NCBI GenBank assembly: GCA_012842325.1 | Contig: DUTA01000031.1 | Location: 1 to 12,808, forward strand | DNA: 12,808 bases | Direction of reading: 5' to 3' | From: Bacillota bacterium | Lineage (GTDB): Bacteria > Bacillota > DTU030 | Part shown: one piece after another, positions 1-7,845 of the stretch | How the letters are laid out: each line of letters starts with the position of its first letter | Numbering within the stretch: position 1 is the first letter of the stretch | The notes under the pieces: generated by a model | Databases searched by the model: none | The model's input: only the letters and a program-made list of their open reading frames with translations | What the model was told of the DNA's origin: nothing | Translations under genes and position numbers: made by a program

Positions 1-678
1 AATATTCAAGTTGGCCGCCGGTTCCAGAACCGTGTAGATCTCACCGAGCAGGCCCACCCGCAGTGGGGTGGCATCCCGCACCGCCACCTCCTCGAAGGCT
101 GTCCTGATGCGCCTTTCCGCTGCTGTCACTTCCGGCAAAGTGGCGGCGGCATCGAGCCAGGCCAGGGCCCGGCGGTAAAGCTCGCCGGTCTCACCCCTGT
201 TTATTTCCCGGCACCTGGTCCTGGCCGCCAGCCGGTCCAGGCGGTCCAGGAGCACCAGTTTGGCCCAGGCCAAACGCCCGGCCTGCCAGATCCGGGCCGG
301 GGAAGCCCTCCCCGCCAGCTTCCAAACCTGGCCCAGGGTCTGCCAGAAGTGGCCCCGGGGTGGTTCCAGGACTATCATCTCGTACTTTACCCCCAGATCA
401 GCCAGGATTTCCCGCTGCACCTGGGCGTAGTAGCCAAAGCGGCAGGGGCCCACACCGCCGGCCATGATAATGGTGTCTGCCCCCCTCTCGTAGGCTTCCA
501 GGTAGTTGCCCACATTTATTTTCAGGGGCAGGCAGGCAAACTCGGGAGAATAGCGGGAGCCCAGGCCGATGGTCCGGTCGGTTATGGGGGGCGGTTCTAT
601 AACCTCAATCCCCAGGGTTTGGAAAAAGGCCTTCAGGGGGATGGCTATGTTGCCCATGTGGGGAAAGGTTATCTTCAT
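1..678 (-). CDS. COG3581-type CoA-activase-related protein (2-hydroxyacyl-CoA dehydratase superfamily), 3' end outside window
   Basis: The first 226 codons of a gene that continues beyond the left edge. The N-terminus (KITFPHMGN, then SPEFACLPLK around residues 44-53 and MAGGVGPCRFGYY around 72-84) matches the COG3581 group of proteins related to 2-hydroxyglutaryl-CoA dehydratase and its activase. Cys49 and Cys79 sit in the conserved family positions and are candidate Fe-S or metal ligands. The start is the ATG at 678, which overlaps the TGA of the upstream gene as ATGA, so translation is probably coupled. Seen: motifs and overlap. Known: this group normally occurs next to COG3580/DUF2229 proteins in anaerobic Clostridia, with no settled biochemical role. 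Inferred: it forms a complex with the upstream product. A true dehydratase subunit is less likely given the paired arrangement. Confidence 0.85.
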   Translation of the reverse strand, partial: MKITFPHMGNIAIPLKAFFQTLGIEVIEPPPITDRTIGLGSRYSPEFACLPLKINVGNYLEAYERGADTIIMAGGVGPCRFGYYAQVQREILADLGVKYEMIVLEPPRGHFWQTLGQVWKLAGRASPARIWQAGRLAWAKLVLLDRLDRLAARTRCREINRGETGELYRRALAWLDAAATLPEVTAAERRIRTAFEEVAVRDATPLRVGLLGEIYTVLEPAANLNI

Positions 679-1649
679 CTTCCCCGCCTCCATTCCAGGG
701 TGTCGACAAAAGCCTCGAGGCGGGTGATTAAACCGGCCTCGCCGCTGTGTTCGTCCAGGGTGAGGAGGAGGAAGGGAAAGCCCTGCCCCCGCCGGGCCCT
801 GCGCTCCACCAGTTCCCCAACCAGGGAATCGGGGCCGCAACCGAAGGATATTAAATGGATTATGCCGTCGATTCCCGGGTCGGTGAAGAAGTGGGAGGCG
901 GCGCCCAGGACAGACCGGCCCAGGGTCCAGAACAATTCCTTGGGGAGGCGCCGGGCATAGCAGGCAATGGTTTTTGGAGGCAGCATTTCCGGAGTTTGCA
1001 CCTCCACGCCCATTTCTTCCAGGCGCTGCAGCAACCCCATGTTAACATAGCCGTCATAGATGTTGTAGGGGTGGCCCAGCACCCCGACCCTGAGCCGCCT
1101 CTCGGCCCTCCTCTTCTCTTCGCCTGCCTTCCCCTCCAGCAGTTCCTGGGCCTCCAGGGGAAAGAAACCCTGCCGCTGCAGCTCCTGCCACCGGCGCCAG
1201 CGCCGCCAGGCACGCAAAAAGGCGGACCAGGCCCGGCAGGAACTGGCCTGAAGCAGGGCGGCCGTTTCAGCCACAGCGGCCCACACCCCCCTTCCCCTTC
1301 GGTTCACGTCGATGGTCGGTGAAAGCAGGGGGGGCAAATTGGTCAGGGAGTGGCGCACCATATCGGGCAGGCCCAGAAGCTTGGGACAGATGTAGGCCCT
1401 CCTCTGCACGCTCACCAGGCGGGGAAGAAAGAGATAGTCGACCCTGTCCTTCAGCGCCTGGACATGGCCGTAGAATGCCTTCACCGGCAGGCAGGTCTCA
1501 TCCACCGCCGCCGCCAAACCCTGCTGGAGGATCCTTCTGGTAGTGGGTCCCGATTCCACCACCTGGCAGCCGAGGCCGGCCAGGAAATCCCGCCAGAGGG
1601 GATAATAATGATAAAAGAGAAGGGCCCGGGGAATACCCACAACCGGCAC
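675..1649 (-). CDS. DUF2229 / COG3580-type CoA-activase-related protein
   Basis: A 324-residue protein of the 'CoA enzyme activase uncharacterised domain' family. The N-terminus GIPRALLFYHYYPLW (residues 5-19) is the family hallmark. It is followed by DETCLPVK (50-57), YICPKLLGLPDM (87-98), a nucleotide-binding-like VGVLGHPYNIYDGY (188-201), SFGCGPDS (268-275) and DEHSGEAGLITRLEAF (299-314). Six cysteines (28, 53, 88, 138, 230, 271) include the conserved ones and may bind an Fe-S cluster. The start is GTG at 1649, chosen because GGGAGGT lies eight bases upstream. The stop overlaps the next gene's ATG. Known: relatives resemble the ATP-dependent activators of 2-hydroxyacyl-CoA dehydratases, but most have no assigned substrate. 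No dehydratase subunit is visible here, so the substrate stays unknown. Confidence 0.88.
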   Translation of the reverse strand: MPVVGIPRALLFYHYYPLWRDFLAGLGCQVVESGPTTRRILQQGLAAAVDETCLPVKAFYGHVQALKDRVDYLFLPRLVSVQRRAYICPKLLGLPDMVRHSLTNLPPLLSPTIDVNRRGRGVWAAVAETAALLQASSCRAWSAFLRAWRRWRRWQELQRQGFFPLEAQELLEGKAGEEKRRAERRLRVGVLGHPYNIYDGYVNMGLLQRLEEMGVEVQTPEMLPPKTIACYARRLPKELFWTLGRSVLGAASHFFTDPGIDGIIHLISFGCGPDSLVGELVERRARRGQGFPFLLLTLDEHSGEAGLITRLEAFVDTLEWRRGR

Positions 1650-1819
1650 GCCTTCTACCTCCCATCTGCTGCATGCTCCTACAGATGAATATTACCCTAT
1701 TGGCCCTTCTCTATACAGTTTTGTTCCTTCCCACTCTGAACCTGACGAATGGATAAATAAAAAGTGTTGCCCTCCCCTTCCCCACGTTTTGCAGGGTGAC
1801 CAACCGGTTTTGCCATTAA

Positions 1820-1847
1820 ATTCAATTTTCAACTGTCACTTGTCAAT
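1820..1847 (-). repeat. Tandem heptamer array, consensus ATTGACA
   Basis: Read on the minus strand, four consecutive 7-base units follow the TAA of the YibQ-like gene after only five bases: ATTGACA, AGTGACA, GTTGAAA, ATTGAAT. The same heptamer forms a better-preserved array at 12255-12282, again directly after a stop codon. The first unit carries a perfect -35-like TTGACA pointing towards the DUF2229 gene, but I find no good -10 at 16-18 bases, so I do not call a promoter. The rest of the gap 1650-1852 shows no gene and no convincing terminator. Confidence 0.6.
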
Positions 1848-1852
1848 TTTCA

Positions 1853-3019
1853 TTATCGCCTGGCGAGCTGGGAAGCAAAAACCAGCTCCACCCCCAGCCC
1901 CTCCAGCTCCGGCAGGAATTCCCGCAGGGCCTGGACCATGGCCGGGTGGACATGGCCGATGGCAATAAATTCCCCTTCCTCCCGGGCCAGTTCCGCGGCC
2001 CGCCGCAGCTGCTTCTTAATGCTTTCCGGCTCTTTCTCATTGTCGAGGAAAAGGCGGTTTTCCGCCACCGGTATCCCCAGCTGACGGGCCAGGGCGGCCG
2101 CCACCGATTTGTTGGTCGTCCGGCTGTCGATGAAAAAGAGCCCCCTCTCCCCCACCGCCTCCAGGAAAGGGAGCATGAGCTCCTCCCTGGCTGTGACCTT
2201 GGAACCCATGTGATTGTTGACGCCGACGGCCCCGGGTACCTCCTCCAGGGCTGCCGCCACCGCTATTTTGATCTCTTCCGGTGTCATGCCGGCGGTGATG
2301 GCCCCGGGCCCGGGGGACAGCTTTTCATTGAGGGGTTCCATGGGCATGTGCAGGAGCACCTGATAGCCCCTTTCCCGGGCTTCCCTGGCTTCCGCCTGGC
2401 TGGCCCTCCTGTAGGGTATGACGGCAAAGGTGAGGGGTACATCCAATTCCATCATTTCTGCCGTCCCCGCCACTCCCCCGCCGAAATCATCGATTATGAT
2501 GGCCAGTTTCCCCTGCGGGGGCGGGGAAGTTTTCCCCTGGATCAGAGTCAGTTCATGGGTGACCAGGGGGATTGGCCGTCCGGCAATCTCCGGACTGATA
2601 CCCACCTTCAGAGTTACCACCCGGGCCCCCTGGCTGTCCCCCTCTTCCCTGCCGCTTATGCCCGCCTCCACGGCAGCAAGCTCCTCCTCCAGGGCTGCCA
2701 GGTAAGAATCCAGGGGCGGCTCTTCCGGCAGGCTGACCCGGAGCGCCCGCCGGTTCCAGCTTACCCGGGTCCGGGGAGGTCCGGGCACCAGCCGGTCCAG
2801 CTTTTGGGTCTCATCGGCAACGATCAGGTACCGGCCTCCGCGGGCCAGGGCAGCCTCCAGGGCCCGGTCCACATCCGCCACCGGAACCGTCATTTCCTCA
2901 ATCTTTTCCTCTTCTCCTGTCTCCCCGGGCGCGGGCCGCCGCCCCGGGAAAAGGCCGCACCCGGCCAGCACCGCCAGGGATAACAGCAACAGCAAAAAGC
3001 AAAGGACTGCCCGTTTCAT
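1853..3019 (-). CDS. YibQ-like divergent polysaccharide deacetylase, putative lipoprotein
   Basis: A 388-residue protein of the divergent polysaccharide deacetylase family (PF04748, formerly DUF610; E. coli YibQ). It begins with a charged start, a leucine-rich hydrophobic run and lipobox L18-A19-G20-C21, so it is probably exported and lipid-anchored at Cys21. The catalytic-type domain covers about residues 170-385 with IIDDFG (175-180), HMPMEP (224-229), NNHMGS (268-273), DSRTT (298-302) and IGHVHP (354-359). These are the Asp/His-rich motifs of the NodB-like fold. The ATG at 3019 overlaps the TGA of the upstream PDZ-protein gene (ATGA). Known: in E. coli yibQ lies beside envC, and an EnvC-like gene is also in this operon. 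Inferred: it trims glycans or peptidoglycan at division sites. The substrate is unknown. Confidence 0.9.
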   Translation of the reverse strand: MKRAVLCFLLLLLSLAVLAGCGLFPGRRPAPGETGEEEKIEEMTVPVADVDRALEAALARGGRYLIVADETQKLDRLVPGPPRTRVSWNRRALRVSLPEEPPLDSYLAALEEELAAVEAGISGREEGDSQGARVVTLKVGISPEIAGRPIPLVTHELTLIQGKTSPPPQGKLAIIIDDFGGGVAGTAEMMELDVPLTFAVIPYRRASQAEAREARERGYQVLLHMPMEPLNEKLSPGPGAITAGMTPEEIKIAVAAALEEVPGAVGVNNHMGSKVTAREELMLPFLEAVGERGLFFIDSRTTNKSVAAALARQLGIPVAENRLFLDNEKEPESIKKQLRRAAELAREEGEFIAIGHVHPAMVQALREFLPELEGLGVELVFASQLARR

Positions 3020-4278
3020 GCTCTCCCGTCACCTTTCCGCCTCCCGGTGAAAGCCTGCCACCAGCGCTGGAGGATACCTTTATTCTTAAGTTCTACGTAT
3101 GGAACATTATTGCCGGCCGGGACAAAAATTACACCCAGGTCGGTTATTTCTTCTTCTACCGTCAGGTACCGTTTTCGATAGCCCCCTGCCTCGGGCTTCA
3201 GTGTTACCAGTTCCCAGGGAGGAGCCAGCTCCCCCATGCTCCCTGCCAGCTCGGCCGGGGAAAGGACCTCCCTCCCGCCCACCGCCAGGATCACCTCACC
3301 GGGCACAAGGCCAAGGCTCTCCCCCAAACCGCCGGGCACCGGCGCCAGGACCATGGCTCCCCGGGGCGGCGGGACAAAGATGGCCCTTTCCTTAAATTCC
3401 CGCCGGTTCCCCAGATACACCACCAGCTCGTGCCCCAGGGGGGACAGGAGGGCGGCAAGGCCGAGGAGGGGCGGGTAAAAGGAAGCCCCAATAGCTGCCA
3501 GGAGAAGGGCCAGGCTGTAGAGGGCCAGATAGGCGGCAGAGCGCCTTGCCTTTTCCCGGGGCCGGCAAGTAAGGGCCAGATCGCTGTAACCCAGGGCGGC
3601 CGTTACCATATAAACGGAATAGACCAGCTCCTTCCCCGGCGGCAGCTGCCGCGGCTGCAGCAGGGGCCACCACGGGGGCATCCGGATCAAATTGGCGGGA
3701 AGCTCCGGCAGTTCCAGGGCCACCGCCAGCATTACCGCCACCGGCACAGGCCAGAATTTCTGGAGATTAAAGCCGCCCACCAGTTCCCCCGAGGGCTTCT
3801 TCACAATTACCGGCGTCGGGTCCAAATGCCCCGTCAGGAAGATCAGCAGGCTTTCCACCATGTGGAGCACTGCCACCAGGGACAAGATCTGGGGTATCTC
3901 CAGCTGGGGAAAGCCAAAGATGAGATGGGAAAGGGAAAGGAGCCCCCCGGCATAGGCAAAGCACATGAAACGGGGGTTGATGAGCAGGAGAAGCATAGCC
4001 GCCGGCCAGAGGTAAGCAACACCGGCCCCGGTGAGGGATACCCCCACCAGAACCAGCAGGAAGCTGCCGGCTACACCCCCCGCCAGGCCGTAGATCAGGG
4101 AACGCCAGACCTGCTTCCCCGCAGAACTGAAGGCGTGCCCGAAGAGTTTTTGCTCCAGACTGTTAATCCGCCGGTACTGGCTGTGGACTAAAACCAGCAC
4201 CACCCAAAAAATGGGATTGAAAACAAGCCGGGGCAGGAGATTGAGAATTAAGGCACCGATCGCTTGCCAGGGAAACAT
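3016..4278 (-). CDS. MinJ-like polytopic membrane protein with C-terminal PDZ domain
   Basis: About 420 residues. The N-terminal three quarters contain six to eight hydrophobic segments (for example around residues 6-32, 62-98, 128-147, 175-190 and 250-290), and a PDZ domain lies around residues 307-390. GYSDLALTCRPREKARRSA before the last membrane block resembles the same region of B. subtilis MinJ (YvjD). MinJ bridges DivIVA to MinD and restricts septum placement. In B. subtilis minJ is near ctpB, as here. I chose ATG 4278 because GGATGGGG lies in front of it; a TTG 14 codons earlier (4320) lacks a Shine-Dalgarno site. Its stop overlaps the YibQ-like start. Seen: topology, PDZ and context. 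Inferred: MinJ orthology. A generic membrane PDZ adaptor remains possible. Confidence 0.8.
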   Translation of the reverse strand: MFPWQAIGALILNLLPRLVFNPIFWVVLVLVHSQYRRINSLEQKLFGHAFSSAGKQVWRSLIYGLAGGVAGSFLLVLVGVSLTGAGVAYLWPAAMLLLLINPRFMCFAYAGGLLSLSHLIFGFPQLEIPQILSLVAVLHMVESLLIFLTGHLDPTPVIVKKPSGELVGGFNLQKFWPVPVAVMLAVALELPELPANLIRMPPWWPLLQPRQLPPGKELVYSVYMVTAALGYSDLALTCRPREKARRSAAYLALYSLALLLAAIGASFYPPLLGLAALLSPLGHELVVYLGNRREFKERAIFVPPPRGAMVLAPVPGGLGESLGLVPGEVILAVGGREVLSPAELAGSMGELAPPWELVTLKPEAGGYRKRYLTVEEEITDLGVIFVPAGNNVPYVELKNKGILQRWWQAFTGRRKGDGRA

Positions 4279-4326
4279 ATGGCATCCCCATCCTTTTTCC
4301 CTGCCAACCCCCCGGGGCAAAAGGGC

Positions 4327-5490
4327 TCAGGACAAAGCTTCCCGGAGGATTTCCAGGGCCGCCTCCAGCTGCTCATCCCTCTCTGCTTCCGGGTTAAACT
4401 CCACCGTTACATCGGGCATGATGCCCTCCTTATCGATGAAATGGCCTCCGGCGGTAATATACATGGCCGTCGTCAATCTCACTCCGACCCTGTCGCCCAG
4501 GGGATAAACGGTCTGGACCGAGCCCTTGCCAAAGGTCCTGGTCCCCACCAGGGAAGCCCGGCCGGAATCCTTCAACGCCCCGGCAACAATTTCCGCGGCG
4601 CTGGCGCTGCCGCCATCGACGAGGACAACCATGGGGATATCGGGGCAAAGGGGTTCCGCAAAAGTAGTGATGGTCTCCTCCCCTCCATCCCGCCCCCTGA
4701 CGTGGAGGACGGGCTCCCCGGCCGGCAGGAAGAAGCCGGCCACCTCCACAGCGACCTTCAGGACACCGCCGGGATTGCGCCTCAGGTCTAAAACCAGGCC
4801 TTTCACCCCCTGTTTTTCCAGGGCGGCCAGGGCCTCCCGCACCTCATCTCCGGTATGCTCATTAAAAACACTTATCCGCAGGTAGCCGATGCCCACTTCC
4901 TCTTCCAGTATCTGATGCCGGACCGAAATAATGGGAATATGATCCCTGACCAGGGTCACTTCTGTGATCTCCTCCCCGCGCCTGATCCCCAGAACAACCT
5001 CGGTGCCCACAGGACCGCGGATCAGTTCCGCCGCCTGCTCCAGGGTCAGACCTGCCAGGGACCGGCCGTCGACGCTGGCAATAATGTCCCCCGCCTGGAG
5101 CCCGGCCGCCTCCGCCGGGGAACCGGGCATGGGCGGATCTACGATGACAATGTTGCCCTCCCAGAGGGTCATAATAACCCCTATGCCCCCGAAGCTCCCC
5201 GTCACCATGTCCTTTAACTTCTGGTAATTCTCCCGGTTGAGATACTCACTGTAGGGATCCTCCAGGGCTTCCACCAGACCCTGCAGGGCCCCCTGCTGCA
5301 GCCTGCTGTCCTCGACCTCCCGGACATAGCGCTCCTTAACCAGATGGTAGCCGTTGACCAGAAGTCCCAGTTCATCGATGACGGCCTGGGCGGCCTGGTA
5401 CTTGAAATACCAATAACCGTTCCCGGCTGCCAGGGCAACGAGGAGCAAAAAAATCAGCCCACTAACCAGTATCCTGGGCCATCTAGACAT
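4327..5490 (-). CDS. ctpB: S41 C-terminal processing peptidase (CtpB-like)
   Basis: A 387-residue serine protease of the CtpA/CtpB/Tsp family. Residues 9-22 form one N-terminal membrane anchor, so the enzyme faces outside (or the intermembrane space of a forespore). The N-terminal helical region carries DPYSEYL (78-84). The PDZ domain spans about 95-180. The protease core has LDLRRNPGG (234-242), GGSASAAEI with Ser297, and FGKGSVQ with Lys322 and Gln326. The spacing of 25 and 4 residues is that of the Ser/Lys/Gln triad in B. subtilis CtpB. The ATG at 5490 follows GGGTGATGAA. Known: CtpB cleaves SpoIVFA to trigger sigma-K activation, and PDZ ligand binding opens the active site. A sporulation role here is inferred from similarity and synteny with ftsEX; a housekeeping CtpA is possible. 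Confidence 0.92.
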   Translation of the reverse strand: MSRWPRILVSGLIFLLLVALAAGNGYWYFKYQAAQAVIDELGLLVNGYHLVKERYVREVEDSRLQQGALQGLVEALEDPYSEYLNRENYQKLKDMVTGSFGGIGVIMTLWEGNIVIVDPPMPGSPAEAAGLQAGDIIASVDGRSLAGLTLEQAAELIRGPVGTEVVLGIRRGEEITEVTLVRDHIPIISVRHQILEEEVGIGYLRISVFNEHTGDEVREALAALEKQGVKGLVLDLRRNPGGVLKVAVEVAGFFLPAGEPVLHVRGRDGGEETITTFAEPLCPDIPMVVLVDGGSASAAEIVAGALKDSGRASLVGTRTFGKGSVQTVYPLGDRVGVRLTTAMYITAGGHFIDKEGIMPDVTVEFNPEAERDEQLEAALEILREALS

Positions 5491-5523
5491 TTCATCACCC
5501 TTCCCAAATGTCCCGGCTCATGG

Positions 5524-5547
5524 TTTTTCTACAGTATATGCCGCCGG
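5524..5547 (-). promoter_or_regulatory. Possible sporulation-type promoter before ctpB
   Basis: The minus-strand box CATATACT at 5540-5533 resembles the sigma-E/K -10 (CATACAAT type). A partial -35 (GGATAGC, containing the ATA core) lies 14 bases upstream, inside the right arm of the 38-bp palindrome. Transcription would start near 5524, leaving about 35 bases before the ATG. The box is also readable as a sigma-A -10 (TATACT) but without a -35. Tentative. Confidence 0.35.
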
Positions 5548-5552
5548 TATAG

Positions 5553-5590
5553 TTGCTATCCCCGGAGCCGGCCGGCTCCGGGGATAGCAA
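5553..5590. repeat. Perfect 38-bp palindrome between the M23-peptidase gene and ctpB
   Basis: The left arm TTGCTATCCCCGGAGCCGG is followed without spacer by its exact reverse complement: 19 of 19 bases pair. It lies 34 bases after the M23-peptidase stop and 63 bases before the ctpB start. As RNA it would give a very stable stem of about 17 bp. Neither side has a T-run, so it is not a canonical intrinsic terminator. It may act as a 3'-end stabiliser or processing hairpin, a pause site, or a dyad protein-binding site. Confidence 0.85.
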
Positions 5591-5623
5591 AGGTACACTC
5601 TAACCCCTTTGTCTTTCCTGCCT

Positions 5624-6769
5624 TTAGGGCAACCAGTCCATGGGATTTACCGGGCTGCCGTTGACCCGCACTTCAAAGTGGACGTGGGGTCCGGTACTGA
5701 GCCCGGTGCTCCCAACCCGGGCAATGGTCTGCCCCCGGATCACCGTATCCCCCGCCTTTACCAACAGGGCGGAATTGTGGGCATAGAGGGTGGAAATACC
5801 GCCACCGTGGTCTATGATTACCGTATTGCCGTACCCGCCCTGGGGGCCGGCAAAGATTACCGTTCCCGGTGCCGCGGCAAAGACCGCCTGCCCGTGGGGT
5901 GCCGCAATATCAATCCCGCTGTGCATCCTGTTGGTCCCCAAAATGGGGTGATGCCGCATGCCAAAGTTGGAACTGATCCGCCGCGTCGGCCCTGTGGGCC
6001 ACTGCATGGCCCCCTTGCCGGGAGAAACCAGGGCTTCGCCCATCCGCTCCTGCTGCAGGCGCCGGATCATTTCCTCGATCTGCCGGGATGTGCGTTCCAA
6101 TTCATCGAGGGCCGCCTCGTAGATTTCCTTCTCGGCCTGGATCTTTTCCAAAAGCTGCTCCCGCTGGGCAGTGTCGGCCTCGATCTGGGCTTTCTTCGCC
6201 TCAGCCTGCTGCTGCAGGGTCAGCAGGCGCTCCCGCTGTTCCTCCAGTTCCGCCTTCTTCTGGGCTATTTCCTCCCGCTTCTGCTGGATGCTTTCCAGCA
6301 GGACCACATCCTGGCTGATTATCTCCTGCATCAGGTCAGCCCGGTTGAGGAAATCGGAAAAGTCCGTGGCAGAAAGGAGCACATCCAAATATGTAACTGT
6401 ACCGTTTTCATACAGGGCCCGGAGGCGACACCCCAGAATTTCTATCTGGCGTTCCAGTTCGGCTTCTGCTTCCTCCAGGGCCCTGGTGGTCTCGCTGATG
6501 CGGTTTTCCGTTTCCCGCAATTCCCGCTCCAGCCGGTTCAGTTCCCCCTGGGCCTGCTCCAACCGCTGCTCCAGGACGGACAATTCCTCCAGCACGCCCC
6601 GTTCCTGGCGGCGGACACTGCCCAGGCGGCTCTCCGTCTCCCGAATTTTCTCCTGCAGTTGCTGGAGCTCATTATATTTTTCTTCCAGTTCATCATTTGC
6701 GAACACAATACCCGGCAAAATCAGCAGGGCCACCAGCATGGCGGCCAGAACCCTATAGTTCCTGGGCAA
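5624..6769 (-). CDS. EnvC/PcsB-like murein hydrolase: coiled coil plus M23 (LytM) peptidase
   Basis: 381 residues. Residues 1-24 form a signal peptide ending IVFA. Two long coiled-coil segments (about 26-115 and 150-245) surround the hinge region ENGTVTYLDVLLSATDF. A C-terminal LytM domain spans about 255-381. All LytM residues are present: HSGID (His283, Asp287), LYAH (His331) and HVH (His362, His364). It should therefore cut peptide cross-links itself, unlike E. coli EnvC, whose LytM domain is degenerate and only activates amidases. The TTG at 6769 is chosen because AAGGAGG lies eight bases upstream and it opens directly into a signal peptide. An ATG at 6925 would overlap ftsX and add a non-signal leader. 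It follows ftsX by 106 bases, and in other bacteria FtsEX opens the coiled coil of such proteins. Confidence 0.93.
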   Translation of the reverse strand: MPRNYRVLAAMLVALLILPGIVFANDELEEKYNELQQLQEKIRETESRLGSVRRQERGVLEELSVLEQRLEQAQGELNRLERELRETENRISETTRALEEAEAELERQIEILGCRLRALYENGTVTYLDVLLSATDFSDFLNRADLMQEIISQDVVLLESIQQKREEIAQKKAELEEQRERLLTLQQQAEAKKAQIEADTAQREQLLEKIQAEKEIYEAALDELERTSRQIEEMIRRLQQERMGEALVSPGKGAMQWPTGPTRRISSNFGMRHHPILGTNRMHSGIDIAAPHGQAVFAAAPGTVIFAGPQGGYGNTVIIDHGGGISTLYAHNSALLVKAGDTVIRGQTIARVGSTGLSTGPHVHFEVRVNGSPVNPMDWLP

Positions 6770-6792
6770 GGCTTGTCCCTCCTTACCAAAAT

Positions 6793-6823
6793 AATTGCTG
6801 GCACCGCCTTTACCGGCGCAATT
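6793..6823 (-). other. Inverted repeat in the ftsX to M23-peptidase gap
   Basis: The arms AATTGC and GCAATT flank CCG/CGG-pairing inner bases. Alternatively GCGCCG pairs with CGGTGC, one pair being G-U. The hairpin ends 16 bases before the AAGGAGG of the M23-peptidase gene and is followed by an A/T-rich stretch. It could tune expression after ftsX or be a weak pause site. The only evidence is the pairing. Confidence 0.35.
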
Positions 6824-6875
6824 TCTATCCCAGGGATCTAACTCCCTTTCCTCCCAGGTTGGCTGCAACCCCTGC

Positions 6876-7763
6876 CTACACCCGCAGGAAACGCCGCAGG
6901 GACAGCAGGCTGCCAAAGGCTCCAACTAAAAACCCCAGGCCCAGGAGGAGCAGAGTGAGGGGCTGCATGATCCCTTCCGGTGAAAGGACGGGGATAAAGG
7001 GCAGGCTGCTGTAAATGCTGGTCACCACCCAGTCGTAAAGTCTGCTTAAGATCAGGACGGCGACCAGGGTCCCCAGAAGTCCCAGCAGGATCCCTTCCAG
7101 GATAAAGGGCCAGCGGATAAACCAATCGGTGGCCCCCACCAGCTTCATGATGCCGATCTCCCGGCGCCGGGCAAAGACCGTCAACCTGATGGTGTTGGAG
7201 ATCAGAAACACCGTGGCCATGAGAAGGAGCACCACCAGCACCAGGCCGGCGATCCGGATGGAGCGGGTCAGGCTGAACAACCTTTCCACTACCTCCTGCC
7301 GGTATTTAACCTCGGCCACACCCTCGATCTTGGCCACCTCCTGGGCGACAACCTTCACCTGGTCTGCTTCCACCGCCTTGATCTCGAAGGAATGGCGCAG
7401 GGGGTTCATTTCTTCGACAGAATCCAGGAGATCCTGCCGCTCCCCGAACTGCCGCCGCAGCCGCTCCAGGGCCTCTTCCCGGCTGACGAATTCGCTTTCC
7501 TTCACGCCCGGCAGGGCTTTGATCTCCCTGGCAATGCGGCCGATCTCTTCCTCTGCCAGTTCTGAATCCAAAAAAGCTGCTATCTCAACCTGGGCCTCCA
7601 GGGTATCGGCCAGATGATTGAGGTTGATAACCAGCAACACGAACAACCCCAGGATTAAAAAGGACAGGGCTACGGTACTGATAGAGGCCAAGCTCATCAA
7701 ACTGTTGCGGCGCAAGCTGAGAAGGGTTTCCCTGATATAAAACTCCAGTGTGCTAAGGCGCAT
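6876..7763 (-). CDS. ftsX: Cell division ABC transporter permease-like subunit FtsX
   Basis: A 295-residue membrane protein with the FtsX layout: a short cytoplasmic N-terminus, TM1 around 22-46, a large extracellular domain (about 47-168), then three more membrane segments (about 169-194, 220-245, 266-288). The hallmark RRREIGIMKLVGATDWFIRWPF, here split by its middle, lies before TM3. The extracellular domain of FtsX is the part that contacts coiled-coil murein hydrolases such as PcsB, CwlO or EnvC, and such a protein is encoded next. The ATG at 7763 has GAGAGGGG about ten bases upstream. It lies 82 bases after ftsE, rather than overlapping it as in many species. Confidence 0.96.
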   Translation of the reverse strand: MRLSTLEFYIRETLLSLRRNSLMSLASISTVALSFLILGLFVLLVINLNHLADTLEAQVEIAAFLDSELAEEEIGRIAREIKALPGVKESEFVSREEALERLRRQFGERQDLLDSVEEMNPLRHSFEIKAVEADQVKVVAQEVAKIEGVAEVKYRQEVVERLFSLTRSIRIAGLVLVVLLLMATVFLISNTIRLTVFARRREIGIMKLVGATDWFIRWPFILEGILLGLLGTLVAVLILSRLYDWVVTSIYSSLPFIPVLSPEGIMQPLTLLLLGLGFLVGAFGSLLSLRRFLRV

Positions 7764-7845
7764 CGAACCAGGCCCCTCTCCGTCTCCAAAGAATTATCAT
7801 CTTCTCCTTCACTCCCTGGTACAATTAGGTTGGGTTACAATTTCG

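Noticed and set aside
349..960. Plus-strand open frame (203 codons) opposite the activase pair
   Set aside because: Both minus-strand genes show clear family motifs across this interval. The plus-strand product is motif-free.
5609..6841. Long plus-strand open frame (410 codons) opposite the M23-peptidase gene
   Set aside because: It is the antisense image of a repetitive Glu/Gln/Leu coiled coil. The product is a low-complexity Phe/Leu/Gln sequence without motifs, and the minus-strand gene is certain.
6770..6925. N-terminal extension of the M23 peptidase from an ATG at 6925
   Set aside because: It overlaps ftsX and hides the signal peptide. The TTG at 6769 has AAGGAGG at ideal spacing.
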